A stretch of 64,000 bases of DNA. Source: a virus. Under the pieces are notes generated by a model. It made no database searches. It was not told where the DNA came from and saw only the letters and a program-made list of their open reading frames with translations. The stretch lies in the IMG/VR virus record IMGVR_UViG_3300047560_000921, positions 167,385 through 231,384 of that record; one strand, 5' to 3'. The first letter of the stretch is position 1. Every line of letters starts with the position of its first letter. Position numbers and translations under genes: made by a program. Positions 7,970 to 16,558 of the stretch are shown here, in pieces.

Positions 7970-10202
7970 TGAATTTCCAACCAGTTTTAGTGCGAGATAG
8001 TTTAATGTTTAGATTTTTATAATCTGGACTAAACAGGATCTTCTTACTCAGCGGTTGTTTAATTTCAGAAGAAATCAAACGCTTCATAGGTCTCGCACCC
8101 ATAGCTTCATTATAGCCATTTTCGATCAGCCAGTCAACTGCCGTGTCGTCCAGTGCAATAGACAAGTTACGTTCCGCAAGTTGTGCGTTCATTTCATTAA
8201 TAAATTTGCCGACAATGTTAACGATAATCTTCTTGTCCAGTTTGTTGAACTTGATAATAGCATCCAAGCGGTTACGAAATTCCGGAGTAAAGAACTTCTT
8301 CACAGCGGCATCTTCTGCACCTTGTACCTTACCAGCACCAAAGCCAATTGCGTTCTTTTCAGCATCGGCGGCACCTAAGTTAGATGTCATAATCAATACA
8401 ATGTTACGTCCGTTAACAGTTTTACCGTCACTGCCAGTAACAATACCTGCATCCATTAACTGTAAGAACACGTTGATAACACTAGGGTGAGCTTTTTCAA
8501 TTTCGTCTAGCAACAGAACGCAGTTAGGGTTCTTTTCAATCTCGTTGATAAGTTTACCCGAACCTGCTTGTCCGTCACTATAACCAACATAACCTGGAGG
8601 GCTACCAATCAAGCTAGCTACCTTGTGTTGTTCTTGGTATTCGCTCATGTCAAACCTAATTAGGCTTTGTCCCATTGCTTGTGCCAGTTGTGTTGCCAGT
8701 TCAGTTTTACCTGTACCAGTTGGGCCCAAGAACAAGAAGCTACCTAGTGGCTTGTTAGGATCTTTCAATCCAGCTTGTGCAATGTACAAGGCATTTAACA
8801 GTTCCTCGATAGCATGATCCTGTCCATAAACACCTGACTTGAGTTTACCTTCGTAGTCAATCTTGCCCGCTTCTTTGTCATTAACAGTTGTCAGTCGATC
8901 CAAGGGAATCTTTGTAATACTGCTAATTTCAAATTGAATCTCGGGAACATCAATTACAAGTTTTCTATCTGCTTGAGACTTGATGCGCTGACGTGCGGCA
9001 CTAGCGTCAATAACGTCAATGGCCTTGTCTGGCAGTTGCTTGTCCAGCATGTACTTGCTACTAAGTTCAACCGCGGCATCTAAGGCATCAGCAGTAAACT
9101 TAATGTTGTGGAACTTTTCGTAGCTACCAATCAAGCCACGCAGAATTTCTTTACACTGAGCAACAGTAGGTTCTGTAACGTCTAGCTTATAAAAGCGACG
9201 ATTCATTGCACGATCCTTTTCAAAGATCTTGCGATACTCTTCGTGTGTTGTGCTACCAATACAACGGATCTTGCCACTGTTCAATGCTGGCTTAATCAAG
9301 TTAGCCATATCAGCAGAGTTATTACCGCCTGATCCTGCACCCATAATCATGTGGATCTCGTCGATGAACAAAATGGCATTGTCGCGTGTTTCTAGGATAT
9401 CAAGAATGTTTTTCAAACGTTCTTCAAAGTCGCCGCGGTACTTAGTACCGGCAAGCAATGCTCCAATATCCAAGCTGAACACTTCGTGACCTTTGAGAAG
9501 GTCTGGCACTTGGTCATGTACAATCTTATAAGCCAGACCTTCTGCAATAGCAGTTTTACCTACGCCAGGATCGCCTACTAGGACAACGTTGTTTTTCTTA
9601 CGACGTGCAACAACTTGCACAAGGTTTTCAATTAGTCCATCGCGTCCAATGACAGCGTCGACTTTGTCTTCCATTGCGGCATCGCACAAGTTTTTGCAAT
9701 ACTTGGCAAGGAACTTGTCTTCATCTTTGCGATTGCCTTTAGCGCCTGCTTTAGTGGTAGGTGCAGTTTCTTCCTCGACTTCGTTTTGTGACTTGATATA
9801 GTCAATCAAACTTTCTTTTGTAATACCCTGCATGGCCAAGTAGTAAGCGGCATGGCTTTGCTTTTCGCTAAGGATACTTAACAGCACATCTGTTACAGCA
9901 ATAAAATTGCGGCCATTGAACAGGGCTTGTGTAAATGCACGATTGAAGCTACGTTCCAGTGTACTTGTTTTGCGTGGCTTGGCACCTTCTGCCTGCATCT
10001 TTTCTTGTACAGCTAAAAATGTAACTAGCTCTGAGTGTAGCGCAATGGGGTCGCCGCCTAGCTTAGACAACAAGTCTTTAGCAGTGTCGTCTTCTAAAAT
10101 AGCAAACAGTAAATGTTCCAGAGTCACATACTCGTGCTTGTTATCAGAGGCTAAGTTAAAAGCCTTGCTAATCATTTCGTGGATCTTATCCTGATCGCTC
10201 AT
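7950..10202 (-). CDS. clpA: ClpA-like AAA+ unfoldase
   Basis: 750 aa, the length of bacterial ClpA. The N-terminal Clp-N repeats occupy about residues 1-140 (EHLLFAILEDD). AAA domain 1 has Walker A GDPGVGKTA (about 208) and Walker B ILFIDEIHM. AAA domain 2 has Walker A GPTGTGKTE (about 490), Walker B LLLDEIEKAHP and the pore motif GYVG. An IGF tripeptide loop sits at about residue 616 (ClpA has IGL, ClpX IGF), followed by FFTPEFRNRLD. This loop is the ClpP-docking element, so partnership with the phage ClpP at 53475-54062 is plausible. The start overlaps the DnaJ stop by 4 nt. Expected to be a cytosolic hexamer unfolding substrates for ClpP. Confidence 0.93.
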   Translation of the reverse strand: MSDQDKIHEMISKAFNLASDNKHEYVTLEHLLFAILEDDTAKDLLSKLGGDPIALHSELVTFLAVQEKMQAEGAKPRKTSTLERSFNRAFTQALFNGRNFIAVTDVLLSILSEKQSHAAYYLAMQGITKESLIDYIKSQNEVEEETAPTTKAGAKGNRKDEDKFLAKYCKNLCDAAMEDKVDAVIGRDGLIENLVQVVARRKKNNVVLVGDPGVGKTAIAEGLAYKIVHDQVPDLLKGHEVFSLDIGALLAGTKYRGDFEERLKNILDILETRDNAILFIDEIHMIMGAGSGGNNSADMANLIKPALNSGKIRCIGSTTHEEYRKIFEKDRAMNRRFYKLDVTEPTVAQCKEILRGLIGSYEKFHNIKFTADALDAAVELSSKYMLDKQLPDKAIDVIDASAARQRIKSQADRKLVIDVPEIQFEISSITKIPLDRLTTVNDKEAGKIDYEGKLKSGVYGQDHAIEELLNALYIAQAGLKDPNKPLGSFLFLGPTGTGKTELATQLAQAMGQSLIRFDMSEYQEQHKVASLIGSPPGYVGYSDGQAGSGKLINEIEKNPNCVLLLDEIEKAHPSVINVFLQLMDAGIVTGSDGKTVNGRNIVLIMTSNLGAADAEKNAIGFGAGKVQGAEDAAVKKFFTPEFRNRLDAIIKFNKLDKKIIVNIVGKFINEMNAQLAERNLSIALDDTAVDWLIENGYNEAMGARPMKRLISSEIKQPLSKKILFSPDYKNLNIKLSRTKTGWKFNESKRK

Positions 10203-11023
10203 ACCGTTCCTTTAAGTTGGTTAATTGTTTTGTTGGAATCTTCTTCCGAGACTGCTGGAATTGAAATGTTCAATTTGACCAACATATCGCCTTTTAATCC
10301 ATTTGCACCGTAGGGCATTCCGTAACCTTTAAGGCGCATGAATGTTCCGTGTTGTGTACCTGGGTTAATCTTCACTTCTAGTATTTTATTATCTATTGTA
10401 TTAATTTGCAAGTCTCCGCCTGTCATTGCCGTCCAAACGGAAACTTTTTCAATTATAATCAAATCATTGCCATCACGTTCAAAACGAACATGTGGGCGTT
10501 GTCTAATAGTTACATATAAGTCTCCCGGCGCCGCGGCACCTACTGCCTTGCTACCCAAACCAGTGTATCTAATTTTGGTTCCGTCTTTGTAATCGTGTGA
10601 CAGTTTCAATTCCAAATCCTGCATGGACATTGACGGAAGCCTCAGTCCTACTGACATTGTTTCACTGTTATACAGTTGCTCTAGGTCTACAGTAATGTCT
10701 ACATGATAGTCTTGGTTCCTTGGACGTCCTGGATTTCTGAAGATATGTTCGAATGTGTCAAAGCCCGTGTGAGCTTGTCGTTGTCCAAAAACGCTGGCTA
10801 AGTCTTCCCAATTGAATGGGCTGTCCCCAGGCCAAGATTGTTGTCCGGCAGACTGTTGATGATTTGGATTGGTAAGGGCTTCGTAGGCCGCTTGAATCTC
10901 TTGGAATTTGGCTGTATCGCCGCCCTTGTCGGGATGATGCTTGCTAGCCAATTTACGGTAGGCTTTTTTAATTTCATCATCGCTAGCGCCAGGCTGAATG
11001 CCTAAAACTTTGTAGTAGTCCAT
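10199..11023 (-). CDS. DnaJ/CbpA-like co-chaperone
   Basis: 274 aa. The J domain (residues 1-66) has the HPD tripeptide in KHHPDKGGD, and a C-terminal substrate-binding domain follows (LYVTIRQRPHVRFERDGNDL and two beta repeats). There is no Cys-rich zinc finger, so it is of the CbpA type. It would stimulate host DnaK. It heads an operon with ClpA, and the consensus-like promoter ends 8 nt before the ATG. Confidence 0.93.
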   Translation of the reverse strand: MDYYKVLGIQPGASDDEIKKAYRKLASKHHPDKGGDTAKFQEIQAAYEALTNPNHQQSAGQQSWPGDSPFNWEDLASVFGQRQAHTGFDTFEHIFRNPGRPRNQDYHVDITVDLEQLYNSETMSVGLRLPSMSMQDLELKLSHDYKDGTKIRYTGLGSKAVGAAAPGDLYVTIRQRPHVRFERDGNDLIIIEKVSVWTAMTGGDLQINTIDNKILEVKINPGTQHGTFMRLKGYGMPYGANGLKGDMLVKLNISIPAVSEEDSNKTINQLKGTV

Positions 11024-11031
11024 GTTCTTAT

Positions 11032-11060
11032 ATTCTACTACTTATTGGCATTAATGTCAA
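11032..11060 (-). promoter_or_regulatory. Sigma70-type promoter for dnaJ-clpA
   Basis: TTGACA (11060-11055), 17-nt spacer, TAGAAT (11037-11032) on the minus strand. The -10 ends 8 nt before the DnaJ ATG, so the transcript would have almost no leader. Confidence 0.75.
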
Positions 11061-11072
11061 TTTTCGATGTTG

Positions 11073-11300
11073 TCAAAAATCAAACAGTCCTTTTCGCTTT
11101 TCGGTTTCAATGATGAACTCTTTGGCGATTCGTGATCCTTCAAGACGTACACTTGGATCTGGACTGCCTAGCATTTCGTTTATCAATGCAATTTTGGCCA
11201 TCTTCTCCATAGTGCGGTCTCTGGAAATGGATTTGTCAGTGTCAGTTGTAGAGCAACCAACTAATAAGAGTACAGTTAGTGCAACAATGTAACTTTTCAT
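11073..11300 (-). CDS. Small lipoprotein downstream of the spanin pair
   Basis: 75 aa. The N-terminus MKSYIVALTVLLLVGC ends in a lipobox (LVGC), so the mature protein should be a lipid-anchored ~59-residue peptide. The start at 11300 overlaps the o-spanin stop by 4 nt; a longer in-frame ORF to 11348 lacks a signal peptide at its start. The mature part is helical and charged. Function unknown; it is co-expressed with the lysis spanins and could be an accessory lysis or exclusion lipoprotein. Confidence 0.7.
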   Translation of the reverse strand: MKSYIVALTVLLLVGCSTTDTDKSISRDRTMEKMAKIALINEMLGSPDPSVRLEGSRIAKEFIIETEKRKGLFDF

Positions 11301-11563
11301 TTTACGCTTTCGTAAATCTTTTTCTGTTCGTTGTACCATTCTTGCCAACCATCAACTTTGGTTGAGCATTCGTAATACAATGTATAATTTTGGACAATGA
11401 CTTTGAGCATTTCGGTTATCGCAACACTATCGCCGTCAATCTTTTTTAAACGTTCGCAACGTTCCTTTAGAACTTCAGGAGCATCTGGAAACTTTTGCTT
11501 AATGGGAGCAGTGCCAAAGCACCCGGTTAGTAGTAGTGCTGTGAGTAATACTGCGTATTTCAT
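11297..11563 (-). CDS. o-spanin (Rz1/PseT.2-type outer-membrane lipoprotein)
   Basis: 88 aa with signal MKYAVLLTALLLTGC ending in a lipobox. The mature part contains KFPDAPEVLKERCERL, the FPxxPxxL-Cys pattern typical of o-spanins. It starts in a 4-nt overlap with the end of the i-spanin gene, the arrangement expected for an Rz/Rz1 pair. It should sit in the outer membrane inner leaflet and pair with the i-spanin to fuse membranes during lysis. Confidence 0.85.
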   Translation of the reverse strand: MKYAVLLTALLLTGCFGTAPIKQKFPDAPEVLKERCERLKKIDGDSVAITEMLKVIVQNYTLYYECSTKVDGWQEWYNEQKKIYESVK

Positions 11564-12069
11564 TTCTTACCCTCCGCGGCACGGTTAACTTCGTTTATAA
11601 AATCCGGAGGAGTTGTAGCCTTGTTATGCTCATCAATGATAAGTTTAGGCACTGGACAGTGTTCTACGTATTTGACAATTTCTTTGTCCTGAGTTACAAC
11701 ACGGTCAATGTATTCGATTTGTGTCTTAGCACGTTCTTTAACTACTTTGACTTTTTCGACTACACGCTCTTGTATCTCTACATTCTTCTCGCCAGATTTT
11801 TCTTCTGCTAGTTTTAATTGCTCTTCTAGGTTGCGTACTTTATCACGCCAAGCCATTTCTACATCAATGCCGCCGCGGAACCAAACACCTGCAACTAGTA
11901 AAACAATACCAAGGGGTTTTAGAACTTCGACATATTTGCCGTAGAAAGGAATCCATCGACCTAGCCAGCCTGCAAATAGGCCAGTTAGTCCTGCAATAAT
12001 TGTAACCCAGCAGATAATGCTTAACGCACTATCAGGGATTAAGCTGATCATCCATTGAATCTGCCACAT
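11560..12069 (-). CDS. i-spanin (Rz-like inner-membrane protein)
   Basis: 169 aa. Hydrophobic segments at about residues 15-40 and 50-65 are followed by a long coiled coil (about residues 75-135: LEEQLKLAEEKSGEKNVEIQ) and a periplasmic end. It is paired with the o-spanin gene by a 4-nt overlap. The assignment rests on membrane anchor plus coiled coil plus partner. It starts 1 nt after the IF-1 stop. Confidence 0.75.
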   Translation of the reverse strand: MWQIQWMISLIPDSALSIICWVTIIAGLTGLFAGWLGRWIPFYGKYVEVLKPLGIVLLVAGVWFRGGIDVEMAWRDKVRNLEEQLKLAEEKSGEKNVEIQERVVEKVKVVKERAKTQIEYIDRVVTQDKEIVKYVEHCPVPKLIIDEHNKATTPPDFINEVNRAAEGKK

Positions 12070-12070
12070 G

Positions 12071-12289
12071 TTATCTCCGTCTGTATGTGATGCGCCCTTT
12101 ACTTAAATCGTAAGGACTAATCTCAACAGTAACCTTGTCGTTAAGGCTAACATTGATATTATTTTTACGCATCCTACCATTTATTGTAGCTAGTAGTAAA
12201 TGGCCATTTTCTAATTTTACTCTAAACATTGCGTTTGGTAAAACTTCTACTACTTGTCCGTCTGCCTGTATTAAATCTTCTTTACTCAT
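12071..12289 (-). CDS. infA: Translation initiation factor IF-1
   Basis: 72 aa, the exact length of bacterial IF-1, with an S1/OB fold. [20 protein letters not shown] and [16 protein letters not shown] match the family core almost residue for residue. IF-1 binds the 30S A site and cooperates with IF-2 and IF-3. A phage copy could adjust initiation on phage mRNAs during takeover. The start overlaps the upstream stop by 1 nt (TAATG). Substitutions relative to host versions are mostly in the N-terminal part and the [12 protein letters not shown] loop. Confidence 0.95.
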   Translation of the reverse strand: MSKEDLIQADGQVVEVLPNAMFRVKLENGHLLLATINGRMRKNNINVSLNDKVTVEISPYDLSKGRITYRRR

Positions 12290-12813
12290 TAGTAGTTAAG
12301 CAAAAACTTAATTCTCTTTCTAAGTTTTTCTCTCTCTGCTTCATCTAAGTTGTGTCCATATAAGTGAGGCATTTGCGGCACCGTTGCTTCAAATTTTTCA
12401 CGTTCCCACTTATACTTTTGGCTATGCGTATACGGTATAAACTCCCAGTCGGTAATGTTCGTAATATTACCGGCGTCACGGAGAATGTTGTCTACAGTAT
12501 CAAACATATTGCGATTACGCTTCAATTCGATGAACACAATAAAGTTACCGGTTTCATCTGGAGCTGGACTGTAATCGCAGTCATGAATACTATAATTGCC
12601 TTTGTCGATAAAGTCAACTAAATCACTGGCTGCACCTTCTTCTTTGGCGGTCAAACTAACAACAACTGTTCGTTTCTCGTCGCCAAATTTTGGTTGGTAA
12701 GCATCTACTAGTAAAGTAGGGAAAATCATTTTGTGTAAATCGCCCTCGAATAAACTTTCGTTTAACTGACGGATTTTATTACGCAATTTATAAAGTAAGC
12801 TGTTATTGTTCAT
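12289..12813 (-). CDS. Conserved phage protein, 174 aa
   Basis: 174 aa, mixed alpha/beta, with a basic N-terminal helix and a basic C-terminal segment [15 protein letters not shown]. It starts 2 nt after the neighbouring 201-aa gene and abuts IF-1. Position between late-type genes suggests a virion or morphogenesis role, but no family is recognised with confidence. Confidence 0.75.
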   Translation of the reverse strand: MNNNSLLYKLRNKIRQLNESLFEGDLHKMIFPTLLVDAYQPKFGDEKRTVVVSLTAKEEGAASDLVDFIDKGNYSIHDCDYSPAPDETGNFIVFIELKRNRNMFDTVDNILRDAGNITNITDWEFIPYTHSQKYKWEREKFEATVPQMPHLYGHNLDEAEREKLRKRIKFLLNY

Positions 12814-12815
12814 AA

Positions 12816-13421
12816 TTATTGTTGCGGGGCTTGTTCGGGAGCCGGTGCTTGAGCTTGTGTGGCAGCACCTTGACCTTGTTGGCCTGCTTGTTCTGCACCT
12901 TGCTCTTCAGCATTGCCTTTAACGGCTTCTTCTCCGTCCAGGCCTTGATCGTATGCATCGTCTACGGCATCTTCGTCGATTTCATCAGTGTCGACAGCAC
13001 CAGTGTTGAATGTTTCTTCGTCGATAAATCTACGAGGCATTTCAATGGTAATTAACCATACTTTTTGAGTGTCAGTTTTTGGGATTCGCTTGCCTTCACC
13101 ATTTTCTTCCAGGTCCTGGGGGGTTTTGATTTTCCTAGGAACTAGGTATTCTGCTTTTTTATATTCTACATGGCAGTCGTATTTTGTCAGGCGGTCGGCA
13201 CCGCTTGGGTCAGGCATCAATTTGTAAGGGTACATTAGTGTGCAAGTTACCCAATATCTGCTTAGTTTTGGACCTTCGACAATCTCGCCGTATTTCCAGT
13301 TTTTAAACCCATATAGGTTAACAGTGTCTAGCATGTTCTCAAATTCCATAAGAACATCTAGCACCGTTTTGCTACCTAAAATGTAGTCTAAATTTTTATC
13401 AATTTCTTTTTGATGTGGCAT
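12816..13421 (-). CDS. Conserved phage protein with acidic, Gln/Ala-rich tail
   Basis: 201 aa. Residues 1-135 form a compact domain (FKNWKYGEIVEGPKLSRYW, LMYPYKLMPDPSGADRL, IEMPRRFIDEE) resembling a protein of T4-like marine phages with no assigned function (recollection). Residues 140-201 are low complexity, first Asp/Glu-rich and then Gln/Ala/Pro-rich, and probably disordered. A GGATAAATAG late-type motif lies about 25 nt upstream of the ATG. Confidence 0.8.
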   Translation of the reverse strand: MPHQKEIDKNLDYILGSKTVLDVLMEFENMLDTVNLYGFKNWKYGEIVEGPKLSRYWVTCTLMYPYKLMPDPSGADRLTKYDCHVEYKKAEYLVPRKIKTPQDLEENGEGKRIPKTDTQKVWLITIEMPRRFIDEETFNTGAVDTDEIDEDAVDDAYDQGLDGEEAVKGNAEEQGAEQAGQQGQGAATQAQAPAPEQAPQQ

Positions 13422-13445
13422 GTTAATCCGTAATAATATACATTT

Positions 13446-13455
13446 CTATTTATCC
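13446..13455 (-). promoter_or_regulatory. Late-type promoter motif (GGATAAATAG)
   Basis: GGATAAATAG on the minus strand, 24 nt upstream of the ATG at 13421. It is divergent from the plus-strand motif at 13494-13503 that faces phoH. Confidence 0.5.
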
Positions 13456-13493
13456 TACTCGATTACATGCCTAGTTAGATAAACAGAAATCGA

Positions 13494-13503
13494 GTTAAAT
13501 ACT
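13494..13503 (+). promoter_or_regulatory. Late-type promoter motif (GTTAAATACT) upstream of phoH
   Basis: GTTAAATACT on the plus strand, 54 nt upstream of the phoH start. A small inverted repeat TAGTAA/TTACTA (about 13523-13541) lies in the leader before the Shine-Dalgarno. Confidence 0.35.
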
Positions 13504-13557
13504 TTTGGGTGCTTGCATCCTATAGTAAGCATCCTTTACTAAAATTGGAGGTCGACA

Positions 13558-14277
13558 TTGGCTAAACGTAATAGAAAACCTGTTCTCGAACAACAGGGTG
13601 TAATTGAGTTAGACGTTTATCGCAGAGAGCGTAACAGAGAAGTAGAAATCCTCCCAAGAAACTTAAAGCAAGAGCAATACGTAGATCTATTAGAAAATCG
13701 CAAAAAGCCCATTGTAATCGCACTAGGGCCAGCAGGAACGGGCAAAACCTTACTAGCCTGCTTATATGCAATTCAAGAACTAAAAGCAGGACGTTGTAAA
13801 AAACTAGTTATAACTCGTCCAGCAGTTAGCGTTGATGAACAGCACGGTTTTCTCCCAGGCACTTTGGAACAAAAGATGGATCCTTGGACCCGTCCTATAT
13901 TCGACGTCTTCGAAGAATATTGGTCAATCAAAACTATCGCTTACATGTTAGAGGAAAAAACAATAGAAATTTGTCCACTAGCATATATGCGCGGTCGTAC
14001 ATTTAAAGATGCAATCATCATTGCTGACGAAATGCAAAACGCAACACAAAGTCAGATGAAGATGTTACTAACCCGCATTGGTGACAGAAGTAAAATTATC
14101 GCCACAGGAGATTTGGCACAACACGACAGAGGCTACGAAGAAAACGGCCTTTGGGACTTTGTTCAACGAATGGAACAAACTCGTAGTGATATGATTGGCA
14201 GTGTACAGTTCGGACACAAGGAAATCGAACGTCACCCTGCCGTAGCAGAAATTCTAAGGATTTACGACGAAGAATAA
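13558..14277 (+). CDS. phoH: PhoH-like ATPase
   Basis: 239 aa. Walker A GPAGTGKTLLA (about residue 60), Walker B DAIIIADEMQNA, and the PhoH signatures TRPAVSVDEQHGFLPG and PLAYMRGRTF are all present. PhoH-like proteins are common in marine phages; biochemically some are RNA helicase/ribonuclease partners. The start is TTG, 6 nt after GGAGG (13547-13551). No in-frame ATG exists near the N-terminus, so the rare start appears real. The 3' end overlaps the converging oxygenase-like gene by 16 nt. Confidence 0.95.
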   Translation: MAKRNRKPVLEQQGVIELDVYRRERNREVEILPRNLKQEQYVDLLENRKKPIVIALGPAGTGKTLLACLYAIQELKAGRCKKLVITRPAVSVDEQHGFLPGTLEQKMDPWTRPIFDVFEEYWSIKTIAYMLEEKTIEICPLAYMRGRTFKDAIIIADEMQNATQSQMKMLLTRIGDRSKIIATGDLAQHDRGYEENGLWDFVQRMEQTRSDMIGSVQFGHKEIERHPAVAEILRIYDEE

Positions 14278-15053
14278 ATCGCTTTGAGGTTAGTCTTTTC
14301 TAACCACTCATCACTAAAGACGCCATCCACTCTTAAGCTAAAAGCCGCAAGTGGGTGGCTGTCACTTCCATGCCAGTTACTAGTATCAAACATTGCAGTT
14401 TGATTTTTAATGTAATGCTTATCTCCAGTTTGCCCGTCTAATATATAAAACTGTTTGCGTTCAGGAAACAAATTAATCCAAATAAACTGATCTGGCTTAG
14501 CAGGCTTTTTATCTGGACTCCAGTCTCTGTGCAAGCCACATCCTTGTCCTTCATCGTTGTAAAAGATAATAATGCGACCTTGATCTTTAAAGATACCTTG
14601 TGCATTAACCCAATCTAAAATAGGTTGAAAGTCTTTTGCCCACGGAGTAAATGCAGTTGCTTCGCCTTTATCTTTATCAATATATCTGTTACCCACAATG
14701 TATCTCAGCATCATGCAGTTGCCTAGACCCATACTAGGTGTAACTAGTTTCATATAAGCATAGGCCAAGGGATAGTTTTCTTTGGCCAAGGGATTAGCAG
14801 TAGGCCATAATGGGCTTAGTTTGTTAGTAGCATGGTCCTTTAAGGCATCGCTTAACTCTCTATAAGGATGCTTGGGCACATACGGTTCGCTACCATCAGG
14901 CCAGTTAAGTGGATCGCCTGCTGTTGCTGGTAACAGTCTACCATAGTTTCTTGCAAAGGCCAAGCAAGTGGCTTCTTTGAGTTTGTTCAGGCCTGTAATG
15001 TCAACATGCTGATCAAATCCAGCATAGGCGTGTCCGTTAATTGTCTGTATCAT
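14262..15053 (-). CDS. 2OG-Fe(II) oxygenase-superfamily-like protein
   Basis: 263 aa from ATG 15053. The double-stranded beta-helix signature is visible: HxD in GLHRDWSPD, the distal His in NWHGSD and an Arg in FSLRVDG, 10-15 residues on. This fits an iron- and 2-oxoglutarate-binding dioxygenase of unknown substrate. The start overlaps the HAD gene stop by 17 nt; an in-frame extension to 15131 lies inside that gene. Three further proteins in the window show the same HxD...H...R plan. Confidence 0.65.
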   Translation of the reverse strand: MIQTINGHAYAGFDQHVDITGLNKLKEATCLAFARNYGRLLPATAGDPLNWPDGSEPYVPKHPYRELSDALKDHATNKLSPLWPTANPLAKENYPLAYAYMKLVTPSMGLGNCMMLRYIVGNRYIDKDKGEATAFTPWAKDFQPILDWVNAQGIFKDQGRIIIFYNDEGQGCGLHRDWSPDKKPAKPDQFIWINLFPERKQFYILDGQTGDKHYIKNQTAMFDTSNWHGSDSHPLAAFSLRVDGVFSDEWLEKTNLKAIYSSS

Positions 15054-15630
15054 TGGTGATAATTTCGTAAATCTGTTTCCAGTTTTTAACCCTAGGGATA
15101 GCTGGATCTTCGTAGTCCATATTATGGCCATGCTCTACAAGCAAACTATTTAATCCTAAGCTGGTACCTACTTGACAGTTTACAATTTTATCTTCGATCC
15201 ACCACAAGCCGCTACCTCGGTAAGGTTCAAGGGCTTCGTCCTTGTCTGCACCTGTGTCTAAGTATACAAACTTTTCAAAAGCAGTTGGGCCAAATAACTT
15301 TTGCAAGTTCATTTTTCTAAGCTCTTGTGCAGCCGGATCCTTGCTCAAGCTGGTAATGCAATGAAACACATATCCGTGTTCTTCATGCAGTCGTTTAACA
15401 TAGTACATACTGTCTCGCAGTGCTGGCAAGAAGCCAATACTAGCCGACTCATTAAAAATCTTAATTAGTTTCTTGCCTTGGTCTCGGTCAATGCCATATC
15501 GTTTGCCAATGTCGTATTTGAAAGCGCCACCTTCGACTTTGTTAAAGCCATGTGTACGCATCCAAACATCAAATGCGTACTCCCAGTCAAGTAGTACACC
15601 GTCTGCGTCTGTAAGGATAATTTTGTTCAT
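15037..15630 (-). CDS. HAD-superfamily phosphatase-like protein
   Basis: 197 aa. Motif I is ILTDADGVLLDWE (DxDG at residues 6-9), a Ser/Thr (CITSLS) near residue 100 fits motif II, and WWIEDK near residue 150 fits the acidic motif IV. Likely a small-molecule or nucleotide phosphatase. The start at 15630 is preferred because the promoter -10 lies only 5 nt upstream and a divergent gene begins at 15644. Confidence 0.8.
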   Translation of the reverse strand: MNKIILTDADGVLLDWEYAFDVWMRTHGFNKVEGGAFKYDIGKRYGIDRDQGKKLIKIFNESASIGFLPALRDSMYYVKRLHEEHGYVFHCITSLSKDPAAQELRKMNLQKLFGPTAFEKFVYLDTGADKDEALEPYRGSGLWWIEDKIVNCQVGTSLGLNSLLVEHGHNMDYEDPAIPRVKNWKQIYEIITNDTDN

Positions 15631-15635
15631 AAGTA

Positions 15636-15664
15636 ATTGTAACATGAATTCTGAAATATCGCAA
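15636..15664 (-). promoter_or_regulatory. Sigma70-type promoter for the HAD gene
   Basis: TTGCGA (15664-15659), 17-nt spacer, TACAAT (15641-15636). The -10 ends 5 nt before the ATG at 15630, implying a leaderless or nearly leaderless mRNA. The element lies inside the first codons of the divergent plus-strand gene. Confidence 0.5.
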
Positions 15665-16558
15665 CCAGCTTACAATTCAATCTGCTTGTACTATGTAGTT
15701 TACAAATTGGATTGGCCTAATTTGTACATGAGTCTGCGCGGCCTAGCTAAACATTGGCAAGGACCAAAAGCAGTGGCATTTATTGCCGAAGACAATGATT
15801 ATGGATTCATGAAATTTGTTAAAGAGATTTTGTACGATTGGACACTATATCAAGTTCCTCCAGTTGACACCAGCTTAGAAGGTTATTATGATATAGGTTG
15901 GTACCGGCAACAAATTCAAAAACTATACTTGCCCACACAAATAAAACATATCGATTGGTTCATTAGCTTGGACTGCAAAAACATTTTTGTACGCAACGCT
16001 AATCCTAGTAGCTTTTTAAATTTCAATCTAACTACGGGCAAAACAGAAATCAATATAGCTGGTGCATACCTAGAGTCACATATAAAAGAAGGTATAGAAG
16101 CAGATCCATGGCAAAGTCAAATATATAGGGAAGGTAGAGAAGTAGTAGGAGGTTTTGATATTCATGTTGTACCTTATACTATTAGCCCTTGGATCTTTAA
16201 TGGGGGAGTTGTCCGTGGAATGTGGGAAAGACTGCGTCCAGACTTATGGACAGATATGAAGTCTACTGAATATATTTTGTATTGGTATACTGTAAATCAC
16301 ATATACACGTGGCGGCCTGATTTACAAATCATGGGCACTTGGAAGGACGAACAAGGCAAAGGCAGTCAAATAGATCAAATACAAGATAACATAACACTAA
16401 TTTACAATAGTCACATTTATCAGTTAGTCAAATACGCTCAAGAAATTGTCAGCGGTCTAGTACAACGCGGTATACTAGAGTTCGCTGACATTGACCCTAT
16501 TTTTAAACTAATAATAGACTGTGAAGTATATAGAATTACTGTGGAGAAACCTCGGTAA
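15644..16558 (+). CDS. Glycosyltransferase-like protein, 304 aa
   Basis: 304 aa from ATG 15644 (13 bp from the divergent HAD start). The segment IDWFISLDCKNIFVRN at about residue 110 resembles the acidic metal-binding strand of GT-A glycosyltransferases, and PWIFNGGVVRG near residue 190 resembles an acceptor loop. This looks like the DUF6492-type transferase-like group, but the DxD motif is degenerate (LDC). The substrate is unknown. The 3' end overlaps the converging gene by 23 bp. Confidence 0.5.
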   Translation: MNSEISQPAYNSICLYYVVYKLDWPNLYMSLRGLAKHWQGPKAVAFIAEDNDYGFMKFVKEILYDWTLYQVPPVDTSLEGYYDIGWYRQQIQKLYLPTQIKHIDWFISLDCKNIFVRNANPSSFLNFNLTTGKTEINIAGAYLESHIKEGIEADPWQSQIYREGREVVGGFDIHVVPYTISPWIFNGGVVRGMWERLRPDLWTDMKSTEYILYWYTVNHIYTWRPDLQIMGTWKDEQGKGSQIDQIQDNITLIYNSHIYQLVKYAQEIVSGLVQRGILEFADIDPIFKLIIDCEVYRITVEKPR

